Shown: piece after piece, positions 59,444 through 64,000 of the stretch | Layout of the letters: the number at the start of each line of letters is the position of its first letter | Position numbering within the stretch: the first letter of the stretch is position 1 | From: Streptomyces tendae | Lineage (GTDB): Bacteria; Actinomycetota; Actinomycetes; Streptomycetales; Streptomycetaceae | Length of the DNA: 64,000 bases | Assembly: GCF_014650435.1 (NCBI RefSeq) | Contig: NZ_BMUY01000001.1 | Location: 620,001-684,000, forward strand | Reading direction: 5' to 3' | The notes under the pieces: generated by a model | The model's database searches: none | What the model saw: only the letters and a program-made list of their open reading frames with translations | What the model was told of the DNA's origin: nothing | Translations under genes and position numbers: made by a program

Positions 59444-60070
59444 TCAGCCCGTGCGGCGGACGAGCAGGACGTGGTCGACGACCTCGGCGGTACGCCCGCC
59501 CGGCCCGGTCGCGGTCCGGCGCGGGGCGTCGGCCCGCTCGACCCGCCACGTCGCCGGGTCCAGGGCGAGGTCCGACGCCACCTCCTCCGGGGACGGGAAC
59601 CGGGCCTCGGGGTCCTGGTCCCACGACCACGGCGCGGTCGAACCGTGGTCGACGACCAGCAGCCGCCCGCCCGGGCGCAGCGCGTGCGCGGCGGTACGCA
59701 GCACCGACGCGCGGTCCAGGTCGAAGGGGGTGTGCAGGTAGTGGGCGCAGACCAGGTCGAACCGGCCCTCGGGGAAGGCCGCGCGCAGGTCGTGCCGTAC
59801 GGCGTCGACCAGGTCGCCGAGGCCGTGTGCGCGGGCCAGCCCCGCGAGCCGCTCGGCCGCCACGCCGGAGATGTCCACGGCCGTGACCCGCCAGCCCCGC
59901 CGGGCCAGCCACAGCGCGTCGCCGCCGCTGCCGCACCCCAGGTCCAGCGCGTCACCGGGCGGCAGGCCGGTGACCGTCTCGACCAGGCGGACGTTGGGTC
60001 GTGGCGCGTCGGGCGCCGGACGGGCGGCGTACACACCGTCCCAGAACGTGACCGCGTCGGTGGCACTCAT
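59444..60070 (-). CDS. Class I SAM-dependent methyltransferase
   Basis: ATG 60070 with GAAGGAG gives 208 residues. Motif I is A-L-D-L-G-C-G-S-G-G-D-A-L near 41-53, motif II V-T-A-V-D-I-S, and motif IV F-D-L-V-C-A-H-Y. Opening A-V-T-F-W-D-G-V-Y is like the thiopurine/tellurite-resistance-type methyltransferases. It is co-transcribed with the DinB protein and divergent from the XRE-cupin regulator. The substrate is unknown, with detoxification likely. Confidence 0.87.
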   Translation of the reverse strand: MSATDAVTFWDGVYAARPAPDAPRPNVRLVETVTGLPPGDALDLGCGSGGDALWLARRGWRVTAVDISGVAAERLAGLARAHGLGDLVDAVRHDLRAAFPEGRFDLVCAHYLHTPFDLDRASVLRTAAHALRPGGRLLVVDHGSTAPWSWDQDPEARFPSPEEVASDLALDPATWRVERADAPRRTATGPGGRTAEVVDHVLLVRRTG

Positions 60071-60306
60071 CGAAACTCCTTCGGTCGGTTCTCGCTTGCG
60101 GCACTGCGCGCCGACGAGGTCTAGCCCGGGGCGTGCGGCCCTCGGCCGGTTGTTGCTCGGCACCTGTCGGCTGTTGTTCGGCCTTCGGCCGGCTGTCGCA
60201 CCGGCTGCTCGACACGCTCGGTCGGGTGCGAGCGACGGACGTGGCCAGTCTCGACAGCGACCGCCCGATCCGGCACGAAAACTTGCTGTTATGACAAGGT
60301 GGCCCG

Positions 60307-60879
60307 ATGGACGCCGGAACGGACGACGTACTCGACGCGGTGGGCCCGCGACTGCGCGCGCTGCGCCGCGAGCGGGGCATCACCCTCGCCCACCTCTCGG
60401 CGGCGACCGGCGTGTCGGAGAGCACGCTGTCCCGGCTGGAGAGCGGGCAGCGCCGGGCCACCCTGGAGCTGCTGCTGCCGCTCGCCCGGATCTACGACGT
60501 CCCCCTGGACGACCTCGTCGGCGCCCCGCGCACGGGCGACCCCCGCATCCACCTGAAGCCGATCAAGCGCTACGGCATGGTCTTCGTGCCGTTGTCCCGG
60601 CGGCCGGGCGGCACCCAGGCGTTCAAGATGATCATCCCGAGCCGCCCCGCACCGCTCGAACCGACCCCGCAGACCCACGAGGGTTACGAGTGGCTGTACG
60701 TGCTCGGCGGCCGCCTGCGGTTGCTGGTCGGCGAGCGCGACCTGACGCTGTCGCCCGGCGAGGCGGCCGAGTTCGACACCTCCCTGCCGCACTGGCTGGG
60801 CAGCGCCGACGGCGGCGCGGTCGAACTGCTCGTGCTGTTCGGTCTGCAGGGGGTGCGGGCCCATGTGCGCAGCGGCTGA
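60307..60879 (+). CDS. XRE family regulator with C-terminal cupin domain
   Basis: The 190-aa protein has an N-terminal HTH (about 12-68: L-R-A-L-R-R-E-R-G-I-T-L-A-H-L-S and S-E-S-T-L-S-R-L-E-S-G). A cupin barrel follows (about 95-185: H-E-G-Y-E-W-L-Y-V-L-G-G-R-L and L-S-P-G-E-A-A-E-F-D-T). Such proteins sense small molecules and regulate neighbouring catabolic or resistance genes. It faces the methyltransferase-DinB operon across 236 bp and probably controls it. Confidence 0.9.
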   Translation: MDAGTDDVLDAVGPRLRALRRERGITLAHLSAATGVSESTLSRLESGQRRATLELLLPLARIYDVPLDDLVGAPRTGDPRIHLKPIKRYGMVFVPLSRRPGGTQAFKMIIPSRPAPLEPTPQTHEGYEWLYVLGGRLRLLVGERDLTLSPGEAAEFDTSLPHWLGSADGGAVELLVLFGLQGVRAHVRSG

Positions 60880-61008
60880 CGGCCGTTCGACGGAGCCGGG
60901 AGGGGACGCGGTGCGCGATGGGACGAGCTGAGCGTGAGACGGTCGCCCGCGGGAAGCGGCTCCCGGAGGCCCTCGACGAACGGCCCCCGCAGCCCTCCTG
61001 AGGGTCCG

Positions 61009-61932
61009 TCACGCCCGGTCGGTCACCCGGCGGCACGCCTCCACGTACCCGCGCACCAGCGTGCGCCCCTCGTCCTCGCGGCGCCGGGCCAGGACGTAGC
61101 GGCTGGGAGCCAGGCCGCGGACCGGGCGGGTGACGACGCCGCCCAGGGTGATCAGCGGCGCGTTGCCGGTGGCCACGAAGCAGATGCCGAGACCCGCGAC
61201 CAGTGCCTCGTACGTCTCCTCCGTGCCGGATATCTCCGCGCCGACGCGCGGAGGTCGGGCGTCCGGTCCGTCGAGTGCGCGCCGTTCGTCCAGCGCCAGC
61301 CAGAAGTCGCGCAGCACGCCCGCCTCCGGGGGCAGCGCGAGGAACGGCTCGTCGGTCAGGTCCGCGAAGTCGATCTCCCCGCGGGCGGTGAGGGGGTGGG
61401 TCTCGGGCAGGGCGACCAGGCGGGGTTCCTCGGCGACCACCGTCCAGGCGTAGCGGTCGGCGTCGGGCAGCGGCAGCCATACGTACGCGACGTCGGCGGT
61501 GCCGTCGGACAGGCCCGCGGTCGGGTCCTCCCAGGTCATCTGCCGCAGCCGCAGGACCGCCTCCGGGTGGGCCGCCGTGAAGCGGGAGCGGATCGCCGGC
61601 AGCAGACCGCCGCGCCCGGGGCTGGTGCTCATGCCGACGACGAGGGTGCCGCGCCGAGCCGCACGCGCCGCCTCCACCGCCGCCGCGCCCTCGGTCCAGT
61701 CGGCCAGCACCCGCCGGGCGTGCGGCAGCAGCGCCGCACCCGCCTCGGTGAGGGACACACCATGGGGGTCACGGCGGAACAGCTCGGCGCCCAACTGCCG
61801 CTCCAGCGCCCGGATCTGCTTGCTCAACGCGGGCTGCGACACGTACAGGCGCTCGGCCGCACGCGTGAAGTGCAGCTCCTCGGCCACCGCCGCGAAGTAG
61901 CGCAGCTCCCGCACGTGCACGTCCGTCGTCAT
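61009..61932 (-). CDS. LysR family transcriptional regulator
   Basis: The 307-aa protein has an N-terminal HTH (V-R-E-L-R-Y-F-A-A-V-A-E-E-L-H-F-T-R-A-A-E-R-L and V-S-Q-P-A-L-S-K-Q-I-R-A-L-E). A two-lobed periplasmic-binding-like effector domain follows. It is divergent from the SDR gene with about 100 bp between, the classical LysR arrangement, so the SDR oxidoreductase is the likely target. The ligand is unknown. Confidence 0.92.
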   Translation of the reverse strand: MTTDVHVRELRYFAAVAEELHFTRAAERLYVSQPALSKQIRALERQLGAELFRRDPHGVSLTEAGAALLPHARRVLADWTEGAAAVEAARAARRGTLVVGMSTSPGRGGLLPAIRSRFTAAHPEAVLRLRQMTWEDPTAGLSDGTADVAYVWLPLPDADRYAWTVVAEEPRLVALPETHPLTARGEIDFADLTDEPFLALPPEAGVLRDFWLALDERRALDGPDARPPRVGAEISGTEETYEALVAGLGICFVATGNAPLITLGGVVTRPVRGLAPSRYVLARRREDEGRTLVRGYVEACRRVTDRA

Positions 61933-62031
61933 GCCCAGTGGTTATCACCGCGGGTCTTGGACCGGCAACCGACTTGTGGCCCAGGGTGGTTGGCGTCGGA
62001 ACAGGGGAACCGAGGGAACCAGGGAGTCGGA

Positions 62032-62862
62032 ATGAACAAGGTGTGGCTGATCACCGGTGCGAGCAACGGCTTCGGGCGGGCGCTCGCCGAGGCGGCCCTG
62101 GCCGACGGCGACGTCGTGGTCGGTGCGGCACGGCGTCCCGAGGCCCTCGGCGACCTCGTGGCCGCGCACCCGGACCAGATGGAGGCGCTGCGCCTGGACG
62201 TCGCCGACACGGCCGCCGCCGGGGACGCCGTACGGGACGTGGTGGCGCGGCACGGGCGGATCGACGTGCTCGTCAACAACGCGGGCCGCACGCACGTGGG
62301 CGCCCTGGAGGAGACCGGCGAGGACGAGCTGCGCGCGCTGTTCGACGTGCACGTCTTCGGACCGGCCGCGCTGACGCGCGCGGTGCTGCCGTCCATGCGG
62401 GAGCGGCGCTCCGGCGCGATCGTGCAGATGAGCAGCATGGGCGGGCAGATGTCCTTCGCGGGCTTCTCGGCGTACAGCGGCACCAAGTTCGCCCTGGAGG
62501 GCATGTCCGAGGGGCTCGCGGACGAGGTCGAGGACTTCGGGATCAAGGTGCTGATCGTCGAACCGGGCTCCTTCCGCACCGGCCTGTTCGAGACCGGCAA
62601 CGCCGGGATCAGCGCGGACAGCGGCGCGTACCCCAAGGTCGGCGAGACCCGCGGGATGATCGCCGCGGGCGACGGCAGCCAGCCCGGCGACCCCGCCAAG
62701 GCGGCGGCGGTCATCCGCGCGGCCCTCGCGGCCGAGCACACCCCGCTGCGCCTGCCGCTGGGGGATGACGGCGTCGGCGCGGTCCTCGGCCACCTCGACC
62801 AGGTCCGCGAGGAGGTCGAGACCTGGGAGAAGCACACCAGGGCCACGGCCTTCGACAACTGA
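62032..62862 (+). CDS. SDR family NAD(P)-dependent oxidoreductase
   Basis: ATG 62032 after AGGGAG gives 276 residues. The classical short-chain dehydrogenase marks are T-G-A-S-N-G-F-G near 8-15, N-N-A-G near 82-85, Ser in M-S-S-M-G-G, and Y-S-G-T-K (Y-x-x-x-K) near 149-153. The N-G-F-G form of the glycine motif is frequent in this actinomycete subfamily. The substrate is unknown. It is controlled by the divergent LysR regulator by position. Confidence 0.92.
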   Translation: MNKVWLITGASNGFGRALAEAALADGDVVVGAARRPEALGDLVAAHPDQMEALRLDVADTAAAGDAVRDVVARHGRIDVLVNNAGRTHVGALEETGEDELRALFDVHVFGPAALTRAVLPSMRERRSGAIVQMSSMGGQMSFAGFSAYSGTKFALEGMSEGLADEVEDFGIKVLIVEPGSFRTGLFETGNAGISADSGAYPKVGETRGMIAAGDGSQPGDPAKAAAVIRAALAAEHTPLRLPLGDDGVGAVLGHLDQVREEVETWEKHTRATAFDN

Positions 62863-62936
62863 GCAGCGCCGGAGAGCCGTTGCTGGCACCTTGGTCACCG
62901 CGCCCGACCGTGCCCGCGCCGAACCAGGAGTCCGCC

Positions 62937-63278
62937 GTGCTCTCGTCCTTGAAGACCCTCAACCTGCTGGTGATGTTCCTGATGGAGCTCGCGGTGTACA
63001 TCGCGGTCGCGCTCTGGGGGATCGCCGTCGGGGACGGGTGGCCGGTCGAGGTGGCCCTGGGGGTGGGCGCGCCGGCCGTGATGATGACGGCGTGGGCACT
63101 GTTCGGATCGCCGCGTGCCCGGTACCCGGCGCGAGGGGGCGGGCGGGTCGTCCTGGAGGTGCTGTGGTTCGGTGCCGGTGCAGCCGCCCTGGCCGCCGCC
63201 GGGAGGCCGGGCTGGGCGGCCGTCCTCGCCGGTGTCTTCCTGGTCAACGCGGCGCTCAGACGGCTGTGGGAGCAGTGA
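62937..63278 (+). CDS. YrdB family (DUF2568) small membrane protein
   Basis: GTG 62937 with CAGGAG eight bases upstream gives 113 residues. Four hydrophobic helices fill the protein (L-N-L-L-V-M-F-L-M-E-L-A-V-Y-I-A-V-A-L-W and W-A-A-V-L-A-G-V-F-L-V-N among them). L-R-F-L-W-E type endings and the G-x-P-x-A-R-Y-P pattern match YrdB/DUF2568. The function is unknown. It follows the SDR gene by 74 bp. Confidence 0.85.
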   Translation: MLSSLKTLNLLVMFLMELAVYIAVALWGIAVGDGWPVEVALGVGAPAVMMTAWALFGSPRARYPARGGGRVVLEVLWFGAGAAALAAAGRPGWAAVLAGVFLVNAALRRLWEQ

Positions 63279-63386
63279 CGCCCGGCGCGCCCGCGACCCG
63301 CGCGGCGCCTCCCACGCGTGCCCCCTTACGATGCGCGAGGCCGCACCCGTCGCCGTACCACCCTCGCGAACAGGAGCACGGTTCCC

Positions 63387-64000
63387 GTGTCGACACCGCC
63401 ACCGCCGGGACCCCAAGGGCAGTACCCCCAGGGCCCGTACGCTCCGCAGTGGGGCCACCCGCTCGCGCCGTACCCCCGGCAGGCTCCCGTGAACGGGCTC
63501 GCCATCGCCGCGTTCGTGCTCGGTGTGCTGTGCTTCGTGCCGGCGGTCGGGCTGGTGTTCGGCCTGATCGCGCTGGCCCGGATCCGGAAGCGGGGGGAGC
63601 GGGGCAAGGGGTTCGCGGTGGCCGGGTGCGTGCTGTCCTCCGTGGGACTGGCCCTGTGGACGCTGACGCTCGCCACCGGTGCCGCGGCCGACTTCTGGGA
63701 CGGCTTCCGGGACGCCGCGCGCGGCGAGGACACGGCCTACTCACTGGAGAAGGGCCAGTGCTTCACCACTCCGGGCGGCTCCCTCCAAGGGGTGACGTAC
63801 GACGTCGACGAGGTGCCCTGCACGCAGGAGCACGACGGCGAGGTGTTCGCCGCCTTCGACCTGCCGGACGGGTCCTACCCGGGCGACACGGAGATCACGC
63901 GCGCCGCCGACGACCGGTGCTACGCCCTCCAGGACGCCTACGCGATGGACCGCTGGGCGCTGCCGGCCGACGTCGACGTGTACTACCTGACCCCGACGTC
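63387..64000 (+). CDS. DUF4190 / septum-formation domain membrane protein (truncated by window end)
   Basis: GTG 63387 with CAGGAG about ten bases upstream opens a frame to the window edge (204 codons). A Pro/Gln/Gly-rich N-terminus is followed by the DUF4190 pair of TM helices (N-G-L-A-I-A-A-F-V-L-G-V-L-C-F-V-P and G-F-A-V-A-G-C-V-L-S-S-V-G-L-A-L-W). An extracytoplasmic domain follows with G-Q-C-F and V-P-C-T-Q-E-H-D-G-E-V-F-A, the septum-formation family pattern. The last part lies outside the window. Confidence 0.85.
   Translation, partial: MSTPPPPGPQGQYPQGPYAPQWGHPLAPYPRQAPVNGLAIAAFVLGVLCFVPAVGLVFGLIALARIRKRGERGKGFAVAGCVLSSVGLALWTLTLATGAAADFWDGFRDAARGEDTAYSLEKGQCFTTPGGSLQGVTYDVDEVPCTQEHDGEVFAAFDLPDGSYPGDTEITRAADDRCYALQDAYAMDRWALPADVDVYYLTPT

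Noticed and set aside
60918-61001. Small ORF of 27 residues after the XRE-cupin gene
   Set aside because: It has no good ribosome site and no family resemblance, and its position between convergent genes offers no support.

Overview
The window is a 64 kb stretch of very GC-rich chromosome from a Streptomyces-type actinomycete. The signs are GTG starts, strong third-position GC bias, dense ATGA/GTGA stop-start overlaps, a Wbl (WhiB-like) regulator, ahpD-ahpC with a divergent oxyR, two unrelated fumarases side by side, glpX, ispH, polyphosphate glucokinase and ychF. From memory, this order of core genes matches the part of Streptomyces chromosomes around ahpCD to ychF, but I could not check it by search. 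I saw no rRNA, tRNA, CRISPR array, transposase or prophage.

Layout. 1-5.4 kb: a locus resembling type VII secretion (T7SS), with a partial T7SS-signal protein, a lipoprotein, a secreted protein split by an in-frame TGA, a WXG100-like protein, a 454-aa coiled-coil/two-TM protein, a membrane protein and an unknown. 5.4-13.6 kb: LLM oxidoreductase, methyltransferase, winged-helix protein, a 1.1 kb gene-free interval with three perfect hairpins, phoH, an SLT muramidase and an AI-2E permease. 13.7-23.5 kb: ahpD-ahpC/oxyR with an OxyR-type operator, a PadR-controlled ABC exporter, an SPFH-RHH pair and a class A PBP. 23.5-34 kb: SpoIIE-type phosphatase, DUF402, fumC, class I fumarase, DUF1707, wbl, glpX, DUF4245 and nitroreductase.

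34.3-38.8 kb: a four-gene overlapping polysaccharide operon. It has a nucleotide-sugar dehydrogenase, a QxxRW processive glycosyltransferase, a 35-aa membrane peptide and a PgaB/IcaB-like deacetylase. 38.9-46.3 kb: DUF4287, xseB-xseA, a roughly 118-bp tandem repeat array, APC permease, ispH, ppgK, DUF6542 and ychF. 46.5-53.5 kb: a decayed DUF234 ATPase, a LAL/LuxR regulator with 14-aa N-terminal repeats, an MBL hydrolase, a carboxylesterase and a TetR regulator.

53.7-60 kb: the most interesting region. A 25-codon peptide gene with an excellent ribosome site precedes an M14 carboxypeptidase. Divergent from it are an E1-like ThiF adenylyltransferase and an M50 HELAH intramembrane protease, both with PqqD-like N-termini. 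This looks like a compact ribosomal-peptide (RiPP-like) system that I cannot assign to a named class. DinB, methyltransferase, XRE-cupin, LysR, SDR, YrdB and a partial DUF4190 protein close the window.
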